Origin: an uncultured Maribacter sp.
GTDB taxonomy: Bacteria; Bacteroidota; Bacteroidia; Flavobacteriales; Flavobacteriaceae
Direction of reading: 5' to 3'
Assembly (NCBI GenBank): GCA_947498505.1
Contig: CANMKG010000002.1
Span: 1-64,000 of the forward strand
Length of the DNA: 64,000 nucleotides
The notes under the pieces are model-generated. The model was not told the origin of the DNA. It saw only the letters and a list, made by a program, of their open reading frames with translations, and did no database searches. Positions 47,661-56,017 of this stretch are shown one piece after another (the first letter of the stretch is position 1; every line of letters begins with the position of its first letter). Both the position numbers and the translations under genes were made by a program.

Positions 47661-48422
47661 TTGAAAACTTTTGAATTAAATAAAGCGAATTACATGAGAA
47701 CAAGGAAGGTCTCATTTCATACGGTTTCATGCGATATTTGTGTAAATCAAAAGTGCCTAATTAAAAGAAACTTGTCTTCCAGTTTTGTTTCCAATTTTGC
47801 TGATGAAAAAACAGAAATTCAGTGTAAAAAAGGACAGCAGTTTATTATGGAAGGAGCTCCAGTAAACGGATTGTTTTTTATTTTAAAAGGAAAAGTAAAA
47901 GTTTATAGAACCGGAATTAATGGAAGAGAGCAAATAGTTAGATTAGCGAAAGAAGGAGAAATTATTGGTCATCGCGGCTTTGGAACAGAAGAATATTACC
48001 CTATTGCGGCCATTGCTATTGAGGATTCCGTATTATGCTACTTTTCTAAAGATCTATTACAAGAAGTTTTAAAAAAAGATGCCAGTTTTACGTATGACTT
48101 AATGCTTTTTTATGCAAACGCACTTAATAAAAGTGAAGCAAGAGTAAAATCTTTATCGCAAATGACCGTACGGGAAAGAGTTGTAGATACTCTATTATTC
48201 GTTAACCGTAAATTTGGTGAGCTTAATGGGTTTATAAATTTACCATTAAGTAGAAAAGAATATGCAGATTATGCGGGCACAACAGAAGAACAGGTGATTA
48301 GAACGTTTTCTGCTCTTAAAAAAGAATACCTTATTACTTCAAAAGGAAAGAAAATAGGAATTGTTGATGTCGAAAAACTAAAAAAAGAAATTTCGGAACA
48401 TAATTTTTATTTAGATAGTTAA
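47661..48422 (+). CDS. FNR-like Crp/Fnr-family regulator with candidate [4Fe-4S] cysteines
   Basis: The protein is 253 aa from TTG at 47661; an ATG at 47694 would remove 11 residues and also keep all motifs. N-terminal C24-x2-C27-x4-C32 and Cys126 (EDSVLCYF) align with Escherichia coli FNR C20-x2-C23-x5-C29 and C122 (ETSMVCEI), with almost the same spacing to the fourth Cys. The cNMP-like barrel spans about 50-160 (GLFFILKGKVKVYR). The C-terminal helix-turn-helix has recognition helix TTEEQVIRTFSAL: FNR's E209 and R213 are kept, S212 is Ile. It probably senses O2 or NO and binds the ACGTA-N4-TACGT dyads of this cluster (inferred). It follows narK by 19 bp and ends at a terminator. Confidence 0.85.
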   Translation: MKTFELNKANYMRTRKVSFHTVSCDICVNQKCLIKRNLSSSFVSNFADEKTEIQCKKGQQFIMEGAPVNGLFFILKGKVKVYRTGINGREQIVRLAKEGEIIGHRGFGTEEYYPIAAIAIEDSVLCYFSKDLLQEVLKKDASFTYDLMLFYANALNKSEARVKSLSQMTVRERVVDTLLFVNRKFGELNGFINLPLSRKEYADYAGTTEEQVIRTFSALKKEYLITSKGKKIGIVDVEKLKKEISEHNFYLDS

Positions 48423-48469
48423 CTTTTTAAGTATTACGAGTTTAGTAAAGTTATACTTATGATTATTAA

Positions 48470-48493
48470 AAGACTGCCTTTGGCGGTCTTTTT
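48470..48493 (+). terminator. Intrinsic terminator after the FNR-like gene
   Basis: GACTGCC-TTT-GGCGGTC (48472-48488) forms a seven-pair stem with one G-T wobble and is followed by TTTTTG. It ends the cobA-narK-regulator unit and separates it from the globin operon. Confidence 0.88.
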
Positions 48494-48620
48494 GTTTTAT
48501 GTAGTAAAAACATGTTTTTTAATTGTTTAATGCAGTTTTAAGTATGTTCTAAAAAGGCATTTGGTGCTGTGTTATATCATGATTTATGACTGTTAGTTCT
48601 TCTATTTTTGCCCTATAACC

Positions 48621-48634
48621 ACGTATTAATACGT
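48621..48634. promoter_or_regulatory. Perfect dyad operator ACGTA-TTAA-TACGT upstream of the globin operon
   Basis: This is a fully symmetrical 14-bp palindrome 41 bp before the globin ATG. The 15-bp string ACGTATTAATACGTA is identical to that before the nitrate reductase gene. A TAAGTTTA sequence at 48649-48656 resembles the -7 box. Confidence 0.8.
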
Positions 48635-48674
48635 AGACTTTAAGAATGTAAGTTTACAGATAACAAATTATTTT

Positions 48675-49088
48675 ATGGAAGAGAAGACAATCACGCTAGT
48701 ACAAGAATCATTTGAAAAAGTAAAACCTATAGCACCCGCAGCAGCCGAAATATTTTATGCCAAACTGTTTGAGTTGGACCCAAATCTTAAAAAATTATTT
48801 CCATCAAGTGACGAAGCGATGGTTACTCAAGGAAATAAATTAATGACCATGTTGGCAAGCGCAGTTGCAGGATTAAAAAATTTAGAAATGTTAATCCCTG
48901 TTTTAGAGAATTTAGGGAAAAGACATATAGAATACAAGGTGGAGCAATCTCACTACGATACTGTTGGTGCAGCCCTAATATATACATTGTCCGCGGGGTT
49001 AGGAGATGATTTTACTCCAGAAGTTAAGGATGCCTGGCTTTCCGTTTACGGAACAATGTCTTCGGTAATGATTAAAGCATCATACTAA
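48675..49088 (+). CDS. Single-domain globin (flavohemoglobin-type)
   Basis: This is a 137-aa globin whose sequence follows the heme domain of Hmp. B10 Tyr28 (EIFYAKLFELDP), E7 Gln52 (MVTQGNKL) and proximal His84 (NLGKRHIEYKV) are each one position off Hmp Y29, Q53 and H85. These are the NO-dioxygenase residues, so it can probably oxidise NO to nitrate with O2. It lacks the FAD/NAD reductase half of Hmp. A separate reductase of matching type lies three genes downstream (50505-51533). It is the first gene of a five-gene unit behind a perfect dyad operator. Confidence 0.92.
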   Translation: MEEKTITLVQESFEKVKPIAPAAAEIFYAKLFELDPNLKKLFPSSDEAMVTQGNKLMTMLASAVAGLKNLEMLIPVLENLGKRHIEYKVEQSHYDTVGAALIYTLSAGLGDDFTPEVKDAWLSVYGTMSSVMIKASY

Positions 49089-49120
49089 TACCAAATTGCT
49101 AACTCAAAAAACATACAATT

Positions 49121-49963
49121 ATGAAAGTGGAAACTACAATTTTAGAAAAAAGACTTGGGCTATATATTCTTGCATTAATGGCGTCGCTGGTAATACTTAA
49201 CTCATGTGGAGGTGTTCCAGAAAAAACAACAACAGTATCTAATGGAGAAGAAAACGTTTTCTCTGTTGAAGAGGTACTAGAAATGGTTGCAAAGGAAAAT
49301 GATGTAACGAGAACATTATATACCAAGGCTATTGTAGGACAGGGGAAAAAACAGGGGATGAAGTTTGATGAAGACTGGAGAAAAGATGAGGTTGAAGCAG
49401 GTCCATTACCAGCACTTTTTTTAAGAGGTGTAGCTACTAGTATTAGAAAAGGACCCGTGCCTTTAGGGTTGTATTTGGGATCAGATTTTCCAATTAACAA
49501 TGCAAATAAATTTGAAGGAAAACAGGCTGAATTATTTGAGCAGATAAAAATTGACCAAAAGCCTCAGTTTTTTTATGAGGAAGAACAAAAGTTACATACT
49601 GCAATGTTTGCTGATATGGCAAGCGCTAAAGCTTGTGTAACATGTCACAACGATCATAAACAAACAGCAAAAAGCGATTGGAAATTAGGAGATGTTATGG
49701 GTGCAACCACTTGGCAATATCCTAAGGATTCTCTTAGCTATAAGGCAACTGTAGATGTTTTAAATGCATACGCAAAAGGCACCGTGGATATCTACGTAGC
49801 TTACCTAGATGAAATTTCTAAGTTCAAAGAGAGTGAAAAACCAATGATAGGTGATAAATGGCCAGTTGAAGGTAATTATTTGCCAACACCAGAAGTGTTT
49901 TTAGACAGTGTTAGGAAATTATCGTCCTATTCAACAATGAAAACACTAGTTGCTTCAAAATAA
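49121..49963 (+). CDS. c-heme lipoprotein of the DUF3365/Tll0287-like family
   Basis: This 280-aa protein has a lipobox at Cys29 (SLVILNSC) and a Tll0287-like sensory/heme domain: WRKDEVEAGPLPALFLRG, GLYLGSDFPINNANKFEG, and one c-type heme site C172-x2-C175-H176 (ACVTCHNDHKQ). It ends with a helical segment (PEVFLDSVRKLSSYS). It should sit in the periplasm, lipid-anchored. Members of this family are redox or gas-responsive heme proteins; here it may accept electrons from the membrane heme protein encoded next, or sense NO/nitrite. It lies 32 bp after the globin gene. Confidence 0.82.
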   Translation: MKVETTILEKRLGLYILALMASLVILNSCGGVPEKTTTVSNGEENVFSVEEVLEMVAKENDVTRTLYTKAIVGQGKKQGMKFDEDWRKDEVEAGPLPALFLRGVATSIRKGPVPLGLYLGSDFPINNANKFEGKQAELFEQIKIDQKPQFFYEEEQKLHTAMFADMASAKACVTCHNDHKQTAKSDWKLGDVMGATTWQYPKDSLSYKATVDVLNAYAKGTVDIYVAYLDEISKFKESEKPMIGDKWPVEGNYLPTPEVFLDSVRKLSSYSTMKTLVASK

Positions 49964-50016
49964 TTAGTGCTGTAATTATAACCAGAGCACCTTTAACTTA
50001 TAATCAAAGAGTATTT

Positions 50017-50496
50017 GTGAAAAAGAATATTAATGCTTCTATTCTAGGCATGGTCTTCCTGCTTGTTTACTTTCTACAATTTTTTTTGAAAGTTAAATGG
50101 GATTGGTTAGAAGAACTACAACATGATGAGCTATATAAAAGGTGGTCTGGTTTAGGAATTGCCATATTTATTTTGTTTCAGTGGTTATTGACGTTAACCA
50201 GAGTAATACCTCGTTTAAGAAAACATGCTGTAAAAATGACGGTAATTCATAAATGGATAGGAGCTTTAAGTCCTGTTTTATTTTATGCGCATAGTACAGG
50301 GTTTGGTTATGGGTATTTGGCACTCTTGTCCTACATTTTCTTTGCGAATACACTTTTGGGGTATGTTAATTTAGATGTTATAAAAAACAACGGTGAATTG
50401 TTGTTTAAAGGATGGATGATTTTACACGTAGCCTTCTCATTAATCATAACCATTTTAATGTTCTTTCATGTAGGTGTAGTTTTTTATTATAAATAA
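50017..50496 (+). CDS. Di-heme membrane protein, minimal ferric-reductase-like (FRD) core
   Basis: This 159-aa protein starts at GTG and has four transmembrane helices (about 7-25, 44-62, 75-115 as two short spans, 132-157). Two His pairs are spaced exactly alike: H78-x13-H92 (VIHKW.., YAHSTGFGYG) and H137-x13-H151 (ILHVAFS, FFHVGVV). This is the bis-histidine spacing that holds two stacked b hemes in ferric-reductase/NOX domains. It could pass electrons across the inner membrane from the FAD/[2Fe-2S] reductase encoded 8 bp downstream to the periplasmic c-hemes. No closer family can be named. Confidence 0.7.
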   Translation: MKKNINASILGMVFLLVYFLQFFLKVKWDWLEELQHDELYKRWSGLGIAIFILFQWLLTLTRVIPRLRKHAVKMTVIHKWIGALSPVLFYAHSTGFGYGYLALLSYIFFANTLLGYVNLDVIKNNGELLFKGWMILHVAFSLIITILMFFHVGVVFYYK

Positions 50497-50504
50497 AAGA
50501 TATT

Positions 50505-51533
50505 ATGAAATTGATTGTACAGAAAATTATAAAAGAAACACAAGACGCAGTTACGATATCCTTTAAAAATGGGGGGTTATTTAAGAAAGTTAAGTACAAG
50601 CCAGGGCAATTTTTAACGTTACATTTTAGCATTAAAGGAGCTACACATAAAAGAGCTTACTCATTTAGTAGTAATCCTTATTTAGATAAAGATTTAAGAG
50701 TTACAATAAAGCGCGTAGAAAAAGGATTAGTGTCTAATTACGTACACGATGGTTTAAAAGTTGGTGATGCTTTAGAAATAGACAAGCCTAGCGGTAGTTT
50801 TTATATTGAACCACAAAAAAATCAACAAAAGCAATATGTTCTTTTTGCTGGAGGAAGTGGTATAACACCTATTTTTTCTATCATAAATTCGGTGCTTACA
50901 AAAGAACCTAATTCTAAAATATTACTTGTTTATGCCAATCAAAATTTTGATGCTATAATCTTTAAAAAAGAAATAGAACTTTTGGAAGAAAGTTACCCAG
51001 ATAAATTGGCTGTGGCTCATATATTAACTACAAATAATCAAGTTGATGCTAAGTATTATTCAGGCTTAGCAACCAACGAGATAATAACTACTATTTTAAA
51101 AAAGTATAACCTTTCTTTTGACAATCATGTATACATGATTTGCGGCCCTTTTGGTTATATGGAAAGTATAAAAGCTATTTTAAACGAAAATGGGGTGGAA
51201 AGAAACCAAATTAAAGTAGAACTTTTTAAAAGCCCCAAAGTAAAAATTACGGGAAAAGATTTAATAAGCAAGGTAGAAATTAAGCATGATGGTGCATCGC
51301 ATAAAATTGAAATTCCCGGAAATAAGTCTATCCTGCAAGGTGCAATGTCTAATAATGTAGTGCTACCATATTCTTGTCGTTCAGGAATGTGTGCGAGTTG
51401 TAAAGCAACATGTATTTCTGGAGACATCAAAATGACCGAGGGCCATTTCTTGGAGCAGAAAGAGGTGGACGAAGGCAAAATTTTAACCTGTATAAGTTAT
51501 CCAGAAAGTGAGCATGTAGTTATAGCATACTAA
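50505..51533 (+). CDS. FAD/NAD(P)H reductase with C-terminal plant-type [2Fe-2S] ferredoxin domain
   Basis: This 342-aa three-domain reductase has an FAD domain with HKRAYSFSSNP and KGLVSNYVHDGLKVGD, an NAD(P) domain with FAGGSGITPIFSIINSV and YMICGPFGYMESI, and a C-terminal ferredoxin. The cluster ligands are C291-x4-C296-x2-C299-x29-C329. The order is that of PaaE/Hmp-reductase proteins. It can take electrons from NAD(P)H and give them to the globin (a split flavohemoglobin) or to the adjacent di-heme membrane protein. No oxygenase gene is nearby, so a PaaE role is unlikely. It lies 18 bp before the pentaheme gene. Confidence 0.9.
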   Translation: MKLIVQKIIKETQDAVTISFKNGGLFKKVKYKPGQFLTLHFSIKGATHKRAYSFSSNPYLDKDLRVTIKRVEKGLVSNYVHDGLKVGDALEIDKPSGSFYIEPQKNQQKQYVLFAGGSGITPIFSIINSVLTKEPNSKILLVYANQNFDAIIFKKEIELLEESYPDKLAVAHILTTNNQVDAKYYSGLATNEIITTILKKYNLSFDNHVYMICGPFGYMESIKAILNENGVERNQIKVELFKSPKVKITGKDLISKVEIKHDGASHKIEIPGNKSILQGAMSNNVVLPYSCRSGMCASCKATCISGDIKMTEGHFLEQKEVDEGKILTCISYPESEHVVIAY

Positions 51534-51551
51534 CAATTTTTATATTTTTTT

Positions 51552-52262
51552 ATGTTTAAGATAAGCCCATTAAGAAAAAGACAAGTAATTGGTGGAGGTA
51601 TAGGATTACTTATAGGAGTGCTAATTTTTGTTTTTCTTACGTTAGATGCTTCCAAAGATTATGTTTCTATTGGTCCTATGAATTCAGGGCATGAAGAAAT
51701 TTCATGTGTAACCTGTCATGCAGATGCGGAAGGGAACTTGTCGCAGCAAATACAATCTAACTTATCTTACATGGTTGGTGCAAGAGCACATAGTGCGGAC
51801 TTTGGAACAAAAGACGTTACTTCAAATAATTGTTTAGAGTGTCATGACAGACCTAATGATAGGCACCCTACATATAGTTTTTCTGAGCCAAGGTTTAAAG
51901 ATGCAATAAAAAATATAGATGCCACTTCGTGCATTACATGTCATTCAGAACACCATGGTGCTCGTGTAACCATAAGTAAAGTTAACTACTGTTATAATTG
52001 TCATCAAGACTTAGAAGTAGAAGAAGACCCCCTTGATATTTCGCACAAACAATTAATAGCCTCAGAAGAATGGGACACTTGCATTCAGTGTCATGATTTT
52101 CATGGGAATCACACTTATGAAGTTCCTCATAAATTAAAAGATACCATTCCATTGAAAACCATTAAAGATTACTTTAAAGGAGGAGCAGATCCTTTTGGAA
52201 GCAATAAAAAGTATTATGGGCTATCAGAACCAGAATGGGTTAAATCTCTGCTAAATAAGTAA
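51552..52262 (+). CDS. Membrane-anchored pentaheme cytochrome c
   Basis: This 236-aa protein has one N-terminal transmembrane anchor (VIGGGIGLLIGVLIFVFLTL). Five CxxCH sites follow: CVTCH at 52-56, then CLECH, CITCH, CYNCH and CIQCH, with extra His residues (EHHGAR, DISHKQ, FHGNH) for axial ligation. The pattern resembles small cytochrome c3/NapC-like electron carriers in the periplasm, not a nitrite reductase, since no NrfA-type CxxCK site is present. It ends the globin unit and may be the terminal electron acceptor or relay of the transmembrane chain. No maturation genes are nearby. Confidence 0.9.
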   Translation: MFKISPLRKRQVIGGGIGLLIGVLIFVFLTLDASKDYVSIGPMNSGHEEISCVTCHADAEGNLSQQIQSNLSYMVGARAHSADFGTKDVTSNNCLECHDRPNDRHPTYSFSEPRFKDAIKNIDATSCITCHSEHHGARVTISKVNYCYNCHQDLEVEEDPLDISHKQLIASEEWDTCIQCHDFHGNHTYEVPHKLKDTIPLKTIKDYFKGGADPFGSNKKYYGLSEPEWVKSLLNK

Positions 52263-52274
52263 CTCTAGTATTAT

Positions 52275-52297
52275 CAAAAACTGAAGAACAGTTTTTG
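52275..52297 (+). terminator. Low-GC hairpin after the pentaheme gene
   Basis: CAAAAACTG-AAGAA-CAGTTTTTG is a perfect nine-pair stem 12 bp after the stop codon, with a T-rich 3' arm but no long T tract beyond it. It is a possible weak terminator in either direction or an RNA 3'-end stabiliser. Confidence 0.5.
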
Positions 52298-52494
52298 CTT
52301 ATGTTTCCTCTTAAAATTTTACCGTAATAATTGCTTGTTTCGTTATTCCGTAATATTTGGGGGTCTTCTATTTGCAATTAGATTAGTTTCTCTATTTGTT
52401 AAAATTCACTGTTATATTTTTCTTCTTGGCATACGTATTTTACCTATCTGTACACTTACGTAATTAATAGTTGTTTAAAAAACAAAGAGTTGCG

Positions 52495-52524
52495 TTTAAA
52501 ACCTGTGTTTTAGCAGGTTTTAAA
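52495..52524. repeat. Perfect 11-bp inverted repeat
   Basis: TTTAAAACCTG-N8-CAGGTTTTAAA would form an 11-pair hairpin about 75 bp upstream of the nrtA operator. T/A-rich arms make it a possible bidirectional terminator; a protein-binding site is also possible. Confidence 0.55.
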
Positions 52525-52599
52525 GTGGTATAAAAAGAGGTTTTATAGTGTCATATTCCATGAAAAGAATGCATTACTACTTATACATTTGTCAAAAAT

Positions 52600-52613
52600 A
52601 AGTACTAATACGT
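52600..52613. promoter_or_regulatory. Dyad operator AAGTA-CTAA-TACGT upstream of nrtA
   Basis: This is the 5-4-5 element with the same left-half change as at narK. The flanks also match narK (AAATAAGTAnTnATACGTAG in both). It lies 22 bp before the nrtA ATG. Confidence 0.65.
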
Positions 52614-52635
52614 AGAATTATTAAATTTTATTGAT

Positions 52636-54006
52636 ATGACAACAATGTTTAAAAAAACCATTTTTTTACTAGTAGCTGTGCTAGTTGTCTCTTGTGGAGA
52701 TAAAGCAAAAAAGGCAAAAGTAGAAACTTCAACAGAGGAAGAAGCAACAGGATTAGAAATTGAAAAGCCACAATTAACTTTTGGATTTATAAAATTAACA
52801 GATATGGCGCCTTTAGCCATAGCAAAAGAAAAGGGCTTTTTTGAGGAAGAAGGATTATTTGTTTCAGTAGAAGCACAATCCAATTGGAAAAATATTCTTG
52901 ATCGTGTAATAGATGGTCAGTTAGATGGCTCACATATGTTAGCAGGTCAGCCAATAGCAGCTGGAGCAGGCTTCGGCAGACAAGCTGAATTGGTTACTCC
53001 TTTTTCTATGGATTTAAACGGAAATGGTATTACGGTATCAAATGATGTTTGGTCAAAAATGAAGCCAAATGTGCCAAAAGGAGCAGATGGAAAACCTGTT
53101 CACCCAATAAAAGCGGATGCATTAAAGCCGGTAATAACAGAATATAAGAATAGTGGAAAGGCGTTTAAAATGGGAATGGTATTTCCAGTATCAACACATA
53201 ACTACGAAATAAGATATTGGTTAGCAGCAGCAGGAATTCACCCAGGAATGTATACTGCCGATAACGTACAAGGGCAGATAGATGCTGAAGTATTATTGTC
53301 TGTTACACCGCCACCTCAAATGCCAGCAACATTAGAAGCGGGTACTATTTATGGATATTGTGTTGGAGAGCCATGGAATCAGCAAGCCGTTTTTAAAGGA
53401 ATTGGGGTGCCGGTAACAACAAATTATGATATCTGGAAAAACAATCCAGAAAAAGTATTTGTAATGACGAAAAAGTTCGTAGAAGAAAATCCAAATACTG
53501 CAATAGCTGTTACTAAAGCACTAATAAGAGCTGGTAAATGGTTAGATGAGCCTGGAAATAGAGCGGAAGCTGTGAAAATATTATCTATGTCTCAATATGT
53601 TGGAGCTGATGAGGCTGTACTTGCTAATTCAATGACAGGAACGTTTGAATTCGAAAAAGGAGATAAGCGTTCAATGCCAGACTTTAATGTGTTTTACAAG
53701 TACAATGCAACATATCCTTTTTATTCAGATGGAACTTGGTTTTTAACACAAATGAGACGTTGGGGACAAATTCCAGAGGCTAAGCCAGCAGAGTGGTATG
53801 CTAAAACTATTAAGGATATCTACCGACCAGATATTTGGGAAAAAGCAGCAAAACTATTAGTAGCTGAAGGTCATATTCCATCTGCGGATATTCCTCAAAC
53901 TGATGGGTACAAACCAGCAACATCTGATTTTATTGATGGAACTACGTTTGATGCCAAAGACCCAATTGGATATATCAACAGTTTTGCAATAGGAAATAAA
54001 GACTAG
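52636..54006 (+). CDS. nrtA: Nitrate ABC transporter substrate-binding lipoprotein
   Basis: This 456-aa CmpA/NrtA-family binding protein has a lipobox at Cys20 ([10 protein letters not shown]); an in-frame ATG three codons on would also serve. Conserved blocks are [76 protein letters not shown] and [17 protein letters not shown]. These include the anion-pocket His/Trp/Lys regions of NrtA. It captures nitrate (possibly nitrite) in the periplasm for the permease encoded next. Specificity for nitrate over bicarbonate or cyanate rests on genomic context. Confidence 0.92.
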   Translation: MTTMFKKTIFLLVAVLVVSCGDKAKKAKVETSTEEEATGLEIEKPQLTFGFIKLTDMAPLAIAKEKGFFEEEGLFVSVEAQSNWKNILDRVIDGQLDGSHMLAGQPIAAGAGFGRQAELVTPFSMDLNGNGITVSNDVWSKMKPNVPKGADGKPVHPIKADALKPVITEYKNSGKAFKMGMVFPVSTHNYEIRYWLAAAGIHPGMYTADNVQGQIDAEVLLSVTPPPQMPATLEAGTIYGYCVGEPWNQQAVFKGIGVPVTTNYDIWKNNPEKVFVMTKKFVEENPNTAIAVTKALIRAGKWLDEPGNRAEAVKILSMSQYVGADEAVLANSMTGTFEFEKGDKRSMPDFNVFYKYNATYPFYSDGTWFLTQMRRWGQIPEAKPAEWYAKTIKDIYRPDIWEKAAKLLVAEGHIPSADIPQTDGYKPATSDFIDGTTFDAKDPIGYINSFAIGNKD

Positions 54007-54030
54007 TATATCATCATCAAAACAACAAAA

Positions 54031-55137
54031 ATGAAACAAAGTATAACTTTAAGTAAAGTAACACAACTAATGGGCTTTGGCTTTTTAAAGCCCATTACAG
54101 TGTTGTTTTCAGGTAAACCGCAGAAAGAAGATTTCATCAATTTTTTAAAGAAAATCGTAGTACCATTATTGTCAATAGTTTTATTTATTGGACTATGGCA
54201 AGCAGGAGCTTCTGCATTGTATAACAAAGAGGCTAATTACAAAATAGAAAAGGCTCTGGCAGATCAAGGTCAGTTAGCAGCTGATGAAATGAAAGCCTGT
54301 ATTGCATCAGGAGAAATAAGTTGTCAGCCAAATACATTGCCTTCTCCAGCTCAGGTATGGGCTTCTTTTAAAACCTTAATTGAAGATCATAAAATAATTA
54401 GTGCGGATAAATTGGCATTTAAGGAAAAAACCGCTGCAATGAATGAAAAACGAATTGCGGCTGGTAAAGATCCTATAACATATACTGGTCGACCTTCATT
54501 TGTTGACCAAATTGTTACCAGTCTTAAAACTGTTTTTGCTGGATTTTTATTGGCACTTTTAATTGCCGTTCCTATTGGAATTGTAATTGGTTTAAGTGAA
54601 ACTTTACGCAGTTCATTCAATTGGTTAATTCAAATTTTTAAACCGGTTTCTCCAGTTGTATGGTTACTATTGGTTTTCATGATTGTAAAAACATTAACTA
54701 AGGATTCTAATTCTGATAGTGCTTTTATAATATCATTTATAAGTGTCGGGCTTTGTGCAATGTGGGCGACTCTTGTAAATACAGCAATGGGAGTATCATC
54801 AGTAGATAAAGATTATATCAATGTGGCAAAAGTGTTGAAGTTAGGACCTATGCAAAAGGTTTTTAAGGTGATTCTTCCATCATCATTACCATTAATTTTT
54901 ACAGGTTTACGAATTACACTTTCTGTGGCATGGATGGTATTAATAGCTATAGAGCTTTTGGCTCAGAGTCCAGGTTTAGGGTCTTTTGTTTGGGAAGAAT
55001 TTCAAAATGGAGCAATAGATTCTAACTCAAAAATTATAGTAGCAATGTTCATAATTGGTATTATCGGGTTCTTGCTAGATCGTATTATGCTAACCATTCA
55101 AAATATGGTTTCGTTTAATAAAAATGAAGGAGTATAA
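54031..55137 (+). CDS. nrtB: Nitrate ABC transporter permease
   Basis: This 368-aa permease has a long N-terminal extension: TM1 (IVLFIGLWQAGASALY), a roughly 95-residue periplasmic segment with two Cys (EMKACIASGEISCQPNT), then the usual five-helix core with the EAA-like loop NVAKVLKLGPMQKVFKVILP. The core start LPSPAQVWASFKTL and ALLIAVPIGIVIGLSETL are typical of the NrtB/SsuC family. Because it is the only permease gene, it should act as a homodimer with the two different ATPases that follow. It lies 24 bp after nrtA. Confidence 0.92.
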   Translation: MKQSITLSKVTQLMGFGFLKPITVLFSGKPQKEDFINFLKKIVVPLLSIVLFIGLWQAGASALYNKEANYKIEKALADQGQLAADEMKACIASGEISCQPNTLPSPAQVWASFKTLIEDHKIISADKLAFKEKTAAMNEKRIAAGKDPITYTGRPSFVDQIVTSLKTVFAGFLLALLIAVPIGIVIGLSETLRSSFNWLIQIFKPVSPVVWLLLVFMIVKTLTKDSNSDSAFIISFISVGLCAMWATLVNTAMGVSSVDKDYINVAKVLKLGPMQKVFKVILPSSLPLIFTGLRITLSVAWMVLIAIELLAQSPGLGSFVWEEFQNGAIDSNSKIIVAMFIIGIIGFLLDRIMLTIQNMVSFNKNEGV

Positions 55138-55155
55138 CCCTAAATAAACAAAGGT

Positions 55156-55995
55156 ATGGCTTACTTAGAATTAAAAAATGTATGCAAAACATATGGGGAT
55201 GAATCGGGTAATACAGAGGTTTTATCTAATATTAATTTAACCATTGAAGAAGGAGAGTTTGTTGCCATTGTAGGATTTACGGGTAGTGGAAAAACAACAT
55301 TGGTGAATTTAATTAATGGATTAATAAAGCCAACAAGTGGGGAAGTTCTTTTTAAGGGAATTCCAGTTGTGGATACTAGTCATGAGCGTGGAGTGATATT
55401 TCAAAATTACTCATTACTGCCATGGTTAACTGTAGGGCAAAATGTATACATGGCGGTGAAAGAAGCTTTTCCGAAAGAACAAAAGTCAGTATTACAAAAA
55501 AGAGTTGCTGATTATGTTGAAATGGTGAGTTTAACTCCTGCAATTAACAAAAGACCAAAAGAGTTATCTGGAGGGATGCGCCAACGTGTTGCTGTAGCTA
55601 GAGCATTAGCAATGAATCCAGAAATGATAATTATGGACGAGCCCTTAGGAGCTTTGGATGCGCTTACCAGAGGAAACCTTCAAGATGAAATTTTAAATAT
55701 ATGGAGTAAAGATAAACGTACTGCCTTGCTTATTACCAATGATGTTGATGAGGGGATATATATGGCAGACCGCATAATTCCATTAAAACCTGGACCAAAT
55801 GCGACTCTAGGACCAGAATTTAAGATTGATATTGAAAGACCTCGAGATAAAACCGCATTGAATGATAATCCTAAATACAAGGAAACAAGAAATGCAATTA
55901 TTGAGTATTTGATGGATATAGGAGAAGAAAGAAAATCGGTTTCTGATGAAACATATGTGCTGCCGGAAATTAGTCCTAAAAGCTTTGTAGCATAG
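55156..55995 (+). CDS. Nitrate ABC transporter ATPase 1
   Basis: This 279-aa ABC ATPase has Walker [12 protein letters not shown]-loop FQNYSLLPW, canonical signature [15 protein letters not shown] and Walker [12 protein letters not shown]. The switch His is replaced by Asn ([10 protein letters not shown], where the family has ITHD). It lacks the NrtA-like C-terminal domain that cyanobacterial NrtC carries. It should pair with the next ATPase on the NrtB dimer. It starts 18 bp after nrtB. Confidence 0.9.
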   Translation: MAYLELKNVCKTYGDESGNTEVLSNINLTIEEGEFVAIVGFTGSGKTTLVNLINGLIKPTSGEVLFKGIPVVDTSHERGVIFQNYSLLPWLTVGQNVYMAVKEAFPKEQKSVLQKRVADYVEMVSLTPAINKRPKELSGGMRQRVAVARALAMNPEMIIMDEPLGALDALTRGNLQDEILNIWSKDKRTALLITNDVDEGIYMADRIIPLKPGPNATLGPEFKIDIERPRDKTALNDNPKYKETRNAIIEYLMDIGEERKSVSDETYVLPEISPKSFVA

Positions 55996-56017
55996 TTAAT
56001 ATTTAAACAGGAGAAGT

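Larger units (their letters stand above)
52263..52635. other. Intergenic region between the pentaheme gene and nrtA
   Basis: These 373 bp hold two long inverted repeats (52275-52297 and 52495-52524), two isolated TACGTA hexamers (around 52432 and 52457) and the nrtA operator at 52600. I see no small ORF with coding character. It is the longest control region of the cluster. Confidence 0.6.

Noticed and set aside
51552-52262. Pentaheme protein as an NrfA-type nitrite reductase
   Set aside because: There is no CxxCK catalytic heme site and the protein is too short; it fits an electron carrier better.
52432-52462. Two TACGTA hexamers upstream of nrtA as further operators
   Set aside because: Neither has a second half at the 4-bp spacing, and a lone TACGTA is expected by chance roughly every few kilobases at this base composition.
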